A stretch of DNA of 64,000 nucleotides from assembly GCF_002834295.1 (NCBI RefSeq), contig NZ_PISP01000003.1:521608-585607 (forward strand), given 5' to 3'. Origin of the DNA: Rhodohalobacter barkolensis (GTDB lineage: Bacteria > Bacteroidota > Rhodothermia > Balneolales > Balneolaceae). Shown in pieces: positions 54,699-63,973 of the stretch. Both the position numbers and the translations under genes were made by a program. Numbering within the stretch: the stretch's first letter is position 1; every line of letters starts with the position of its first letter. The notes below the pieces were generated by a model. It ran no database searches. It worked only from the letters and a program-made list of their open reading frames with translations, and was not told the origin of the DNA.

Positions 54699-55841
54699 TC
54701 AGGCTAAAGCCTCAACCAACTTCTCCAAATCCTCTCTTGTGTTGTAAACATTGGGCGAAACTCTTATCGCCGAACCGCGGACGGAGACGTGAATGTTTTG
54801 CCTGGCCAGTTTTTCTCGAATCTCTTCTTTGGAAGCAGAATCAGGCAGATAGATTCCAAAAAGGTGAGACGCCCGGTACGCCTCTTCTTCAAACCGGAAA
54901 CCGTGCTCTTTTAGTTTTAGGATGGAGTCACGCGAAATTTCCCGGCAGTAGTTTTGAATCTCGGCCGGATTCCACTCCAAAATCTGCTCCAGTGCTTTTA
55001 CCATCATCGGCATGTTGATGAAATTACTTCGCTGCCCCACATCAAACCGTCGTGCGCCTGATTCGTACTCTTCTTCGTAGTCCACGAGTCCGGCAAAATC
55101 ACGGCTGTTTTTGCGGGCAATCCACCCCTCTTCCAGTGGAATTCCATTCATCAATCGAGGACCAAAATATCCCAGCGCCGTACCATACGGACCCATCAGC
55201 CATTTATATCCCGCGCAGATCAGGGCATCCGGCTGAACCTTTTGAACATCGAACGGGAGGGCACCCACCGACTGCGTTCCGTCTATCACAAAAAACGCGT
55301 CATGGCTCCGAGCCACTTTCCCGATCTCCTCCAGGTCAAAGAGTGTTCCATCGGTCCAATGGACATTGGCCATCGCGACCAGCACAGTCTGACTATCGAT
55401 CGCTTCTAAGATTTGCTCATTCCAAACCTTTCCGCGGTTCTCAAATTGTTTGGGTGCCTCCACGATTTTCAATTCACAGTCATTCTCCTCACAAAACCGC
55501 ATCCAGGGATAGACGTTACTCGGAAACTGGTCACCGGCAACCACAACATTTCCTCCTTTTTTAGCGGGCAGATTCTTCGCCACAATTCCCATTCCGTACG
55601 ATACGGCAGGCAGGATCGCCACGCTCTCAGGAGAATCGGCGTGAACCAGTTTTGCAAAAAGAGATCGAACCCTTTCCGAATCCTCAAAGAAGTGATTGGG
55701 CGTCACTTCCCACGGCCTCTTTTTGGATTGAACGCCTGAAATCCCGGCCTCTTCAACCGACTTGAGCAGAGGGGAGAGAAACGCGCAGTTCAGATAGTGG
55801 TGATTGTCATCGAGGTCAAACAGGTGTTTCTGACAATTCAT
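54699..55841 (-). CDS. Class V aminotransferase (PLP-dependent)
   Basis: 380 aa of the cysteine-desulfurase/isopenicillin-epimerase branch. PLP-binding Asp and Lys are in FVIDGTQSVGALPFD (~195) and CAGYKWLMGPYGTALG (Lys ~223). No mobile cysteine loop is evident, so desulfurase action is doubtful. Substrate unknown. It overlaps the DUF72 gene by 4 bp and its stop is 1 bp from the repeat-bounded unit. Confidence 0.88.
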   Translation of the reverse strand: MNCQKHLFDLDDNHHYLNCAFLSPLLKSVEEAGISGVQSKKRPWEVTPNHFFEDSERVRSLFAKLVHADSPESVAILPAVSYGMGIVAKNLPAKKGGNVVVAGDQFPSNVYPWMRFCEENDCELKIVEAPKQFENRGKVWNEQILEAIDSQTVLVAMANVHWTDGTLFDLEEIGKVARSHDAFFVIDGTQSVGALPFDVQKVQPDALICAGYKWLMGPYGTALGYFGPRLMNGIPLEEGWIARKNSRDFAGLVDYEEEYESGARRFDVGQRSNFINMPMMVKALEQILEWNPAEIQNYCREISRDSILKLKEHGFRFEEEAYRASHLFGIYLPDSASKEEIREKLARQNIHVSVRGSAIRVSPNVYNTREDLEKLVEALA

Positions 55842-56707
55842 GAAAAAAGTCCTAATTGTTCATCTTTTTTGTCGATGGGCCAGGCGGGCATTGGATTGAG
55901 CTCCATCAGCTTCATCAATTCGTTGTGGAAGTAGCGTGCCAGTTTTGGGGCGTGCAGCGTATCCGGAGCGTGTATAAAAATGTAGGGATGTTTGCCTTCA
56001 CGAATCCAGTCGGCCGTGATGATCGCCCACTCTTTCAGGTACGATTCATTGTTAAGCACATCGTTAGCGCCCACAAACCGGATAAACGGTTTGTTTCCGG
56101 TCGTATCAAACCGGACCGGCATCTGCGGCTTTTTGCCCTGTGCCGTTTTGATAGAGGGGTCGTCACTTTTTAGCGAGTGAAGTCGGCGTGTATCAAACAC
56201 AACCCGATCAATGCGATAGCTTTTCATCAGATCTTCCAGGTGGTGCTCCTTTCGGCCTTTGTCGTAAAAATCGGGGTGACGAACCTCCAGGGCGTAGTGA
56301 TGATGCGGCGGGAGATTTTCAATCATCGTTTCCAGTTTCTCCATCTCGTTGTAGGAGAACTGTGAGCTGAGCTGAATATGAAACGGACCGAGTTTATTGC
56401 GAATCGGGTCGAAAAGATCCAGGAAGGAGTTCACCTCATCCTCCACATCCTTCAGCCGCTTGTAATGGGTAATGCTCTGCGGAAATTTGAAACAGAATTT
56501 AAAATCATCCGAAACCTGATCGCCCCACTTGATAACCGTTTCCGGCGAAGGGGCGCGATAAAACGTGGTATTTCCCTCCACCGAGTTGAACACCGAAGCA
56601 TACTGCTTCAGAAACTGATCCGGCTTGGCATCATCCGTAAAGAAGTTGCCCTTCCACTCCTTGAATCCCCATTGGGTAAGCCCGATATGATATTTTTTGA
56701 TCGCCAT
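55838..56707 (-). CDS. DUF72-family protein
   Basis: 289 aa TIM-barrel-like protein with IGLTQWGFKEWKGNFF, FKFPQSITHYKRL and FIRFVGANDV, as in the YecE/DUF72 family, whose role is unknown. Translationally coupled (ATGA) to the class V aminotransferase downstream. Confidence 0.9.
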   Translation of the reverse strand: MAIKKYHIGLTQWGFKEWKGNFFTDDAKPDQFLKQYASVFNSVEGNTTFYRAPSPETVIKWGDQVSDDFKFCFKFPQSITHYKRLKDVEDEVNSFLDLFDPIRNKLGPFHIQLSSQFSYNEMEKLETMIENLPPHHHYALEVRHPDFYDKGRKEHHLEDLMKSYRIDRVVFDTRRLHSLKSDDPSIKTAQGKKPQMPVRFDTTGNKPFIRFVGANDVLNNESYLKEWAIITADWIREGKHPYIFIHAPDTLHAPKLARYFHNELMKLMELNPMPAWPIDKKDEQLGLFS

Positions 56708-56719
56708 TCAGAAAATCGT

Positions 56720-56887
56720 TTATCTGTTGAACCCGAATGCAATAAACAAAATTCCGGGAGAAAATGTATCAAAAATCCCTTTTAGAATAGTATGATCTCT
56801 AGTTAGTTTGTCATAAGTATCAGTTTTGTTGACACGATTGACGCTGGCAGATCCGGTTGGTGCTGCCATGTCGAAACCTTTTCCCAT
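56720..56887 (-). CDS. Possible small protein upstream of DUF72 gene
   Basis: 55 codons from ATG 56887, with aaggtg 5 bases upstream and the stop 13 bp before the DUF72 start. The protein begins MGKGFDMAAPTGSASVNRVN and ends in a short hydrophobic patch. No family recognised; could be a real leader gene or chance. Confidence 0.25.
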   Translation of the reverse strand: MGKGFDMAAPTGSASVNRVNKTDTYDKLTRDHTILKGIFDTFSPGILFIAFGFNR

Positions 56888-56960
56888 TTCACCTTTGCGT
56901 TTTGCCCCACTTCTCCTAACTTCGTTTTGTTCAACAAATTAAAAATCAAACAGACAGCGA

Positions 56961-58712
56961 ATGCCCTTCAACTGGCTCGATCTTACCGTTATTGCCGGAT
57001 ACATCGCCATTATGGTGATTGTCGGCTACTACGCCCAGAAACGCGGACAGGAAACTCTTGAGGACTATTTTACAGGAAGCAAGAATCTGCCGTGGTGGCT
57101 GATCGGAATCTCCATGGTGGCCACCACCTTTGCCGCCGACACGCCGCTGGCCGTTACCGGAATTGTGGCCAGTGAGGGAATTGCCGGAAACTGGATCTGG
57201 TGGAACTTCATGTTCTCCGGACTCATCACCGTCTTTCTCTACGCCAAGCTCTGGAAACGGGCCGACGTAATTACCGACGTGGAGTTTATCAGCATTCGAT
57301 ATTCCGGCAAACCGGCCAGAATCCTTCGCGGCTTCCGTTCGCTCTACCTCGCCTTCCCCATCAACTGCATCATCCTCGGCTGGGTTACCGTGGGGATGGC
57401 CAAAATTATCACCGTACTGTTTGGTGTACAAAATCTTGTGATTGAAGTTGGCTCTTTAAATCTGGCCGGCGAATGGATTATCATCCTCATCATGTACCTG
57501 ATGATCGGGATCTACATTGCATTCTCCGGACTCTGGGGTGTGATCGTTACCGACTTTATTCAGTTTATCATCGCTATGGGCGGATCGATCCTGCTGGCGT
57601 GGTTCGCCGTGGATCACATTGGCGGACTCGGTAACCTGCAGGCGGAGTTGACCGACATGTTTGGCACGGGTCATCACATGCTCTCCATCAATCCGCTGAC
57701 TAGCCCTGACATTGCCATTGCTACCGCTTTGGTCTGGGTCGGGATGATGTGGTGGGCATCCTGGTATCCGGGTTCTGAACCGGGTGGAGGGGGCTATATC
57801 GCCCAGCGGATGTTTTCAGCCAAGGATGAGAAGAACGCAGTGGGCGGAACACTGCTGTTCAATGTAGCGCACTTTGCCCTGCGTCCCTGGCCGTGGATTT
57901 TGGTGGCGCTGGTAGCACTGGTGGTCTACCCAAATCTTGACGATCCCGAAACTGGCTATCCGCTGCTGATGCTGGATCTGCTTCCGCCCGGACTTCTCGG
58001 ACTGCTCGCCGTGGCTTTTCTGGCTGCTTTTATCTCTACGGTTTCCACTCACCTCAACTGGGGAGCTTCGTATGTGGTGAATGACTTCTACAAACCTTTT
58101 TTGAAACCGGAGTCTGAATTTGAATCGAAAGAGAAGGCACAGCTCCATTACGTGAAAGTATCCCGCTGGACCACACTGCTGATGATGGTAGCCGCAGCTC
58201 TTGTTTCCCTCATGTTCGATACGGTTCGAGGCGGATGGGAGGCTATTCTCTCGATCGGCGCCGGAACCGGTTTGGTTTACATGCTTCGATGGTTCTGGTG
58301 GCGTATCAACGCGTGGAGTGAAATTGCCGCAATGGCAGCCGCTGCAACCGGTTTTGCTTTGACAAAAATCCTGGGCTACGACGATTTTGCACAGCAGATG
58401 ATCTTCACCACCATCTTCGCCACGATTATCTGGATAGCCGTTACATTCCTGACCAAACCGGCCGATGAGGAAACACTACAATCCTTCTTTGATCGAGTAA
58501 AACCGGGCGGTCCGGGCTGGAGCCGATTTCAAACTGTCGGTCAACAGACCTATTCATTGCTTCCCGGATTGAGCTATGCCGCCATCAGTGCAGCGTCCAT
58601 CATCGCCATACTGTTTGGCATGGGCGAGATCTTCTTTGGTTCCGGCTGGATGGGAACCGGAGCGTTTTTGTTGGGAATGGGCGGGTTGTGGTATGTAGTG
58701 AGAAAGATTTGA
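56961..58712 (+). CDS. Sodium:solute symporter (SSS) family transporter
   Basis: 583 aa with ~13-14 membrane helices and the SSS signature in GYYAQKRGQETLEDYFTGSK and the loop ADTPLAVTG. GAEPGGGGYIAQR-like sequence (here GSEPGGGGYIAQRMFSAKDE) is the conserved helix 6-7 region. Uses the sodium gradient to import a small solute; substrate unknown. Standalone gene. Confidence 0.92.
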   Translation: MPFNWLDLTVIAGYIAIMVIVGYYAQKRGQETLEDYFTGSKNLPWWLIGISMVATTFAADTPLAVTGIVASEGIAGNWIWWNFMFSGLITVFLYAKLWKRADVITDVEFISIRYSGKPARILRGFRSLYLAFPINCIILGWVTVGMAKIITVLFGVQNLVIEVGSLNLAGEWIIILIMYLMIGIYIAFSGLWGVIVTDFIQFIIAMGGSILLAWFAVDHIGGLGNLQAELTDMFGTGHHMLSINPLTSPDIAIATALVWVGMMWWASWYPGSEPGGGGYIAQRMFSAKDEKNAVGGTLLFNVAHFALRPWPWILVALVALVVYPNLDDPETGYPLLMLDLLPPGLLGLLAVAFLAAFISTVSTHLNWGASYVVNDFYKPFLKPESEFESKEKAQLHYVKVSRWTTLLMMVAAALVSLMFDTVRGGWEAILSIGAGTGLVYMLRWFWWRINAWSEIAAMAAAATGFALTKILGYDDFAQQMIFTTIFATIIWIAVTFLTKPADEETLQSFFDRVKPGGPGWSRFQTVGQQTYSLLPGLSYAAISAASIIAILFGMGEIFFGSGWMGTGAFLLGMGGLWYVVRKI

Positions 58713-58818
58713 TCAGCCCGACCTGACAGCGTACCGACGACTGTCGGTTCCTGTAAGCGTCGGGAATTTGGCTTATAATTAAAACGCTGTTAGAACCTTT
58801 GGATAATGACAGGTTTTC

Positions 58819-59823
58819 TCACAACTCACTCAACACCGGCACCAAATCATCTTCCAGATATCTGAAAAACGCCCGTTGATGTCCTCTTCCCTGTACTCGT
58901 GCCAGGTTTGATGTAACTGCTATCACTACGTCCAGTTCGGGGATCATCATGATATACTGTCCGCCGTGTCCCCAGGCAAAGATTGCATCGTAACCGTTAA
59001 CCGGCCTTTGCCACCAGAGATAGCCCATGTCATAAGGATTGAAATTGCTGCGTGTGTACGTTTTTACCGAATCCAGTATCCATTCTTGAGGTACAATCTG
59101 CTCACCCTGCCACTCTCCCATATTCATCATCATTCGACCAATCTTCAGCATATCGGCCGGACTCATCGCCATGTTGTTTCCGCCAAAATAGTATCCCTGC
59201 GGATCGCGATCCCATCCACCCAGGTTAATATCCATCGGGCCAAACAGGTATCGATTACCAAATTCGCGGGTACTCATCCCCGTTGCTCGTGTTAAAATCA
59301 CTGATAGCAAATGCGTTGACCCGGTACTGTAGATCATTCGACCGCCCGGCTCCGCAATCAATTCCTGGTTCAGTACAAAATCCATCCAGTTGCTGCTTAC
59401 CACCCATCGGCCATAGTTCCGGATACTGGTTGATTCCAATCCGCCCCGCATCGTGATTAAATCACCGATCGTAATTGCCTCTTTTTCAGGATCGGGGTTT
59501 TCTTCAAAATAGTCTTCAAAAAATTCTCCGATCGGCTGATCCACACCTTCCAGGTATCCTTCCCGTATGGCAATCCCGACAAGTAGTGAGAGTATACTTT
59601 TTGAAGCCGATTTGATATTCGTTGGTCGATTTGCATTCATCCTCCCCGTGAACTGCTGTGCGATCACCTCTCCATCCTTTTCGATCATCACGCTTTCAAC
59701 TGAGCCAATCTCAAACGCCGATTCTAAAACACCATTCAGTTCATTATATGGTTGGGCATTTGCAGCCTGACCTGCAATCAGCAAGATTGGGATAATGAAT
59801 AATTGCTTTAAGTTGAATCTCAT
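58819..59823 (-). CDS. Class C beta-lactamase-like serine hydrolase, exported
   Basis: 334 aa with a signal peptide (~1-23, ending ANAQ). Nucleophile motif S-x-x-K is seen in SASKSILSLLVG (~72), the Tyr motif as IYSTGST (~165) and a final HGG (~284). These match the esterase/DD-peptidase-like serine hydrolases; a role in antibiotic resistance is not implied. Monocistronic. Confidence 0.92.
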   Translation of the reverse strand: MRFNLKQLFIIPILLIAGQAANAQPYNELNGVLESAFEIGSVESVMIEKDGEVIAQQFTGRMNANRPTNIKSASKSILSLLVGIAIREGYLEGVDQPIGEFFEDYFEENPDPEKEAITIGDLITMRGGLESTSIRNYGRWVVSSNWMDFVLNQELIAEPGGRMIYSTGSTHLLSVILTRATGMSTREFGNRYLFGPMDINLGGWDRDPQGYYFGGNNMAMSPADMLKIGRMMMNMGEWQGEQIVPQEWILDSVKTYTRSNFNPYDMGYLWWQRPVNGYDAIFAWGHGGQYIMMIPELDVVIAVTSNLARVQGRGHQRAFFRYLEDDLVPVLSEL

Positions 59824-59873
59824 TTACTACATTTGGTTAATTTAATTTGACTCCGAAGAATTGATCACAGAAA

Positions 59874-60007
59874 ATCCCCTTTGAAGGGGGAAGAGGCTTG
59901 TGAGAGCCGAGGGGGATGACCAACTTAGCTAAGATATGACTCAAACGTTCATTCTTCAGCTTTAACTTAACAACTTTCCATCCCCCATTGCCCCCTTCGA
60001 AGGGGGA
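59874..60007. repeat. Gene-less inverted pair of DUF559-type hairpin repeats
   Basis: Left unit: hairpin tcccctttgaaggggga, a ~24-bp spacer and gggggatg (59875-59927). Right unit, inverted: catcccccattgcccccttc then gaaggggg (59979-60006). About 134 bp with ~50 bp of ordinary sequence between them. The right unit differs from the DUF559 right end by only a few bases. Confidence 0.75.
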
Positions 60008-60161
60008 CACTCTACATCAATCAGCGGAATCCTCAGCGAACATCTGCGAGTAAAATATCACAGAATTTTGAAGATTGACCACTTCAAAAACCCACACATT
60101 GGAATCATCATTCCAACACAGCTGTTTACCGGTACAACACATACAATTAGCCGACCTTAAA

Positions 60162-61337
60162 ATGAACGAATATCAAAACTCAATCGCATTATCGTTTACA
60201 ATCATTTTCATCCTGATTTTCAGCGGATGTGCCATGCCCAAGGATCCGGTCCCACTGAGCGGTGACGCTCCGGAAGCTGAAGGGTGGACCTCAGAAACCG
60301 TTATTAGTGGTCTGAATCAGCCCTGGTCCATCGCCTGGCTGCCCGATTCCACATTTTTAATTACAGAGCGCTCCGGGCAGCTGCTCTATTTTGAGGATTA
60401 CCAATCTGAGCCGGTTCAGATCAGTGGTCTGCCCGATTTTTATGTTGACGGACAGGGCGGATTGATGGATATTTCCATACACCCTGTTTACCTCGAAAAT
60501 CGCCGGGTGTTTCTCACATACGCCTCAGGTGATGAAGATTCCAACCGAACAACAGTCGCGCGAGCTGTCCTGAATGTTGAAGAGCAGCAACTGGGAAATG
60601 TAGAGGAGATTTTCCGGGTTACGCCCGATAAAGACAGTAACCAGCATTTTGGCTCCCGCATGATTTGGACATCAAATTCTACATTTGCTCTTTCTGTGGG
60701 TGATGGCGGAAATCGTCCGGTAAAAACAGGAGATGTATTGAGTCGTGAACACGCCCAGATGATCGATTCACACCTTGGAAAAATTCTGCATCTCACTCAG
60801 AATGGTGAACCGGCTGAGAATAATCCGTTTCTGGATGAACCGGATGCTCTTCCTGAAATCTGGTCTTATGGGCATCGCAATATTCAGGGACTCGCGTATG
60901 ATGAGGATTCCGGAAATCTTTGGGCGAATGAGCATGGTTCACGCGGAGGCGATGAGCTCAACCTGATCAAACCGGGAGAAAATTACGGCTGGCCCGAGGT
61001 AACCTACAGCCGGGAGTATTGGTACACAAAGATCTCAGATGAAACCTCCAAACCCGGTATGGTTGACCCTAAGGTGGTCTGGACTCCGGCTCAGTCGCCC
61101 AGCGGACTTCTGTTATATACCGGTGATAAATTCCCTGAATGGCAGGGGGATCTGTTCAGCGGCGGACTTCAAGGCGAGCAGGTCAGACGAATCATCCTGG
61201 ATGGAGAATCTGTAATGGGTGAGGAGAAGATCCCGATCGGACGCAGGATTCGGGATGTAAAACAGGGTCCGGATGGATATATCTACGTTTTAACCGGGCA
61301 TGATGATGGTGAACTGATACGGATTTTGCCGGAATAG
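60162..61337 (+). CDS. PQQ-dependent sugar dehydrogenase (GdhB-like) lipoprotein
   Basis: 391 aa from ATG 60162, with lipobox FSGC. Six-bladed propeller of the soluble glucose dehydrogenase family: GLNQPWSIAWLPDSTFLITE, DGQGGLMDISIHP, FGSRMIWTSNSTFALSVGDGG, NEHGSRGGDELNLIKPGENYGWP and YTGDKFPEWQGDLFSGGL, the catalytic and PQQ/calcium-binding loops. Oxidises aldoses in the periplasm. The frame is open to 60075, but that part lacks a signal peptide. Confidence 0.93.
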   Translation: MNEYQNSIALSFTIIFILIFSGCAMPKDPVPLSGDAPEAEGWTSETVISGLNQPWSIAWLPDSTFLITERSGQLLYFEDYQSEPVQISGLPDFYVDGQGGLMDISIHPVYLENRRVFLTYASGDEDSNRTTVARAVLNVEEQQLGNVEEIFRVTPDKDSNQHFGSRMIWTSNSTFALSVGDGGNRPVKTGDVLSREHAQMIDSHLGKILHLTQNGEPAENNPFLDEPDALPEIWSYGHRNIQGLAYDEDSGNLWANEHGSRGGDELNLIKPGENYGWPEVTYSREYWYTKISDETSKPGMVDPKVVWTPAQSPSGLLLYTGDKFPEWQGDLFSGGLQGEQVRRIILDGESVMGEEKIPIGRRIRDVKQGPDGYIYVLTGHDDGELIRILPE

Positions 61338-61344
61338 TGGTGGT

Positions 61345-61392
61345 AATCTCCCCTTGAGGGGAGTACCGCTGTCAGGCGGTGTGGGGTGTTTC
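61345..61392 (+). repeat. Hairpin-repeat unit after the sugar dehydrogenase
   Basis: Hairpin ctccccttgaggggag, then a nested stem accgctgtcaggcggt, then gtggggtgt. Same left-unit order as the others but with a second hairpin as spacer. It begins 8 bp after the stop. Confidence 0.65.
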
Positions 61393-61539
61393 TTAGTATG
61401 TTTATACACTTCATGTTATTGATTGATTTCGCTGACATCGCATTCACTTTTCTAACCACAACGAACACAAAGATTGCACAAAGAGCACAAGGAACTTTAT
61501 ATCCATTTTAGCAGAATCTTCAAAGGCAAGGCATAATGA

Positions 61540-61632
61540 GACATGGTATGTTTATTTCTCTCAGACTATAGATTTTTCTGAAAACAAAGCTGAAACTAAT
61601 CCAAGATACACACCACACAAACATACCATGTC
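61540..61632. repeat. 93-bp inverted repeat upstream of the nitrilase 3' end
   Basis: Arms gacatggtatgttt (61540-61553) and aaacataccatgtc (61619-61632) pair perfectly over 14 bp with a 65-base interior. It stands between two convergent genes. Not the typical shape of a terminator. Confidence 0.7.
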
Positions 61633-61640
61633 ATGGAATT

Positions 61641-62450
61641 TCACAACACACGATGCTCCAGCGAAGGCAGTTTTTTGCGAACCTCTTTCAGGTACTCCAA
61701 ATCCAATTCGGCATAAATCACTCCGGGTTCAATTCCCGCTTCAGACAATACGGTTCCCCACGGGTCGATAATCATGGAGTGTCCCCACGTTTTGCGCTTC
61801 TCTCCGTGCAGGCCGGTCTGTGCCGGGGCAATGACGAAGGCACTGTTTTCGATGGCACGCGTCTGTAATAGCGGCATCCAGTGAGCTTCCCCGGTCGGAC
61901 GAGTAAATGCGGAGGGCACAGTAATAATCTCTGCACCTTGCGCCGCCATCTTCCTGTAAAGTTCGGGAAATCGGAGATCGTAACAGATCGAAAGACCGAT
62001 AGCAGGCAGATTATCCGATTTATAAACGACTGCGTCACGCTTTCCTTCCTGAACCGTATCTGATTCGCGCCATGTCTCTTCTTCCGAAATCTCTACATCG
62101 AACAGGTGGATTTTATCGTACGTTGCAGCAACTTCACCGTCGGTATTTACGACAATAGAGCGGTTGTATATTTTTCCATTGCCTGCCTGTGCCGGATAGC
62201 CTCCCCCGATAATAGTCACATTCAGTTCTTTTGCCCATTCCGGTAATTTCTTTTCAACCTCAGCTGAGATCTCTGCCGACTGTTTCAGTTTTTCTCGCTC
62301 ATCCCCCAGGAATGCAAAATTTTCGGGCAGACAAATCAATTTGGCTCCATTTTCTGCCGCTTCCCTAACTCGTGACTGAACCTCCTGAAGGCTGATCTTT
62401 ACATCAGGCTGACTGTTGAGTTGAACGGCTGCCGCTTTGATGGTCTTCAT
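61641..62450 (-). CDS. Nitrilase-superfamily carbon-nitrogen hydrolase
   Basis: About 269 aa from MKTIKAAAVQLNSQPD. The catalytic triad is visible: Glu in LPENFAFLGD, Lys in YDKIHLFDVEI and Cys in GLSICYDLRFPELYR. Close to the Nit1/Nit2-type deaminated-glutathione or omega-amidase branch. I prefer the start at 62450 over 62465, since it follows the upstream stop and begins as relatives do. Confidence 0.92.
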   Translation of the reverse strand: MKTIKAAAVQLNSQPDVKISLQEVQSRVREAAENGAKLICLPENFAFLGDEREKLKQSAEISAEVEKKLPEWAKELNVTIIGGGYPAQAGNGKIYNRSIVVNTDGEVAATYDKIHLFDVEISEEETWRESDTVQEGKRDAVVYKSDNLPAIGLSICYDLRFPELYRKMAAQGAEIITVPSAFTRPTGEAHWMPLLQTRAIENSAFVIAPAQTGLHGEKRKTWGHSMIIDPWGTVLSEAGIEPGVIYAELDLEYLKEVRKKLPSLEHRVL

Positions 62451-62457
62451 AAGATTG

Positions 62458-62913
62458 CTATTCATTTTCATTAGGAATGGATGTGGCCTGCCAGGCAACG
62501 GCCCTCCACTCGCCATCTCGTTTTACAAAAGTACCGGTATTGTAGAAATTGAGATCTGCTTCATTGGGATCTGTGAATTCAGCTACCAGTCTGAATGCCA
62601 CCACAGCTGTTTCTCCGAAGATCATGATCTGAATTTCTTCAGCAGAGTAACGAGTCTCAGGTTCTACGCTTCGATCGGGATTTTGATTTACCCCGGCCAT
62701 AATATCTGATTTGAAAATGCGGTTCCCGTTTGATCCGGTATAGATCAAATCTTCCGCCCAAAACCGGTCGTGAGTAGTAGCGTCGTTATAGGAAGCACCT
62801 TCCAGAAATTCATGGATGAGCTCGGTGAGTATTTCTTTCTCTTCTTGATCAGATTGAGCAAAAAGTGAAACAGGTATGGTGAGGATGAGAATCAGCGGCA
62901 GATATTTTTTCAT
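62458..62913 (-). CDS. Exported SnoaL/DUF4440-type NTF2-like protein
   Basis: About 151 aa. Signal peptide MKKYLPLILILTIPVSLFAQ, then an NTF2-like cone: LTELIHEFLEGASYNDATTH, then SAEEIQIMIFGETAVVAF and FVKRDGEWRAVAWQATSIP. Ligand unknown. It is 7 bp upstream of the nitrilase and likely on the same transcript. In-frame ATGs at 62928 and 62949 are alternatives. Confidence 0.83.
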   Translation of the reverse strand: MKKYLPLILILTIPVSLFAQSDQEEKEILTELIHEFLEGASYNDATTHDRFWAEDLIYTGSNGNRIFKSDIMAGVNQNPDRSVEPETRYSAEEIQIMIFGETAVVAFRLVAEFTDPNEADLNFYNTGTFVKRDGEWRAVAWQATSIPNENE

Positions 62914-63016
62914 AATAATTGTATTCATGAACATAGGTATTGATCTCACTTATTATAGGAATTTAGATCCCGATCTGCTACCGGATCATTTGATATAAAT
63001 CCGGATCCGTTTCATT

Positions 63017-63614
63017 GAACCCTTTCAGGGTTCTGAATTCTCCCAACTTCACCAACCCGACTTGCAGTCGGGTCTAATTACATTGATTCGCCGGTTGGCG
63101 AATCTGGATTGAGACAATTCTCCAATAAAAGCACCTATATTTGCTTCTGAAGCTTGGAGTAAACCTGATCTTACAAGAATCTTACACCCTACACGATCAT
63201 ACATCTAATACTATAATCAAAGATCAACTTTGCATGTATCTGTTTTCCAGGCTGTCTTATCTTTGAACTCTAAAGCGTGATTCTCCACCTCTATTCGAAA
63301 CCATTTTTGTTCCGCCGGTTGGCGGATCTTCACTGAACAACCATCAGTTTCGGGTTGCTCTATTGTATATCGGTCTACCAGCATCCCCAGCTAAAAGCTT
63401 TTATTGAAGTCAAACCTTCACAAAGTATTCTTTTCAATTCAACAAGCCTTTTTATTCGAAAGAAATTCTAATGCAGATAGATCATTCTCCCAAGTCCACA
63501 AACGAGTCGGTTTCAACACAATCACAATCCGCCTAAGGCGGATGAATGTAATTAGCCCCGATTGAAAATCGGGGTAATCATGCACATCCATTCAGGGAAC
63601 CCCGAATGGGGTTC
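63017..63614. repeat. Mirror-ordered set of REP-like hairpins beside a Y1 transposase
   Basis: Hairpins: P1 gaaccct/agggttc (63017-63033), P2 acccgact/agtcgggt (63055-63073), P3 gattcgcc/ggcgaatc (63085-63104), P4 tccgcc/ggcgga (63311-63326), P5 atccgcc/ggcggat (63527-63543), P6 ccccgatt/aatcgggg (63556-63574), P7 gaacccc/ggggttc (63597-63614). The linker ctaattacatt after P2 reappears inverted between P5 and P6. P1-P2-P3 thus mirrors P7-P6-P5. No coding sequence lies in 62950-63688. Confidence 0.85.
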
Positions 63615-63688
63615 AATTCTGTAAGGAGTCCGCAATTTGAGTTCCATTTCAGTGTAGACTCAATTGTTTAAAATCAAAAATTACTGTT

Positions 63689-63973
63689 ATGAGTACCTAT
63701 CGCCAAATCCACTATCACATTGTCTTTAGCACAAAAAACAGAGTGCCTTATTTAGAGAAACCGCACCGCGAATTGCTCTACAAATATATCTGGGGAGTTC
63801 TCAAAAAGAATCGATGTTATCTCTACCGCATCGACGGAACTGAAAACCATATTCATATCCTGATAGACTTACACCCTTCGGTTTCGCTGGCTAATCTGAT
63901 TAAGGATATTAAATTGGCCAGCAGTGATTTTATCAAAAGGGAAAATTTATTTCCAAAATTCACAGGATGGTAA
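63689..63973 (+). pseudogene. Y1 (IS200/RAYT-like) transposase, interrupted by a stop codon
   Basis: 94 codons of a REP-associated Y1 transposase: YRQIHYHIVFSTKNRVPYL, the metal-binding HUH motif ENHIHILIDLH and LANLIKDIKLASS. The frame then reads FTGW, stop, KGYGVFTHH. Relatives have Gln at the stop (GWQxGYGAFT), so TAA most likely arose from CAA. The frame stays open to the window edge, but the catalytic tyrosine lies beyond the stop. Neighbouring hairpins are probable substrates. Confidence 0.82.
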
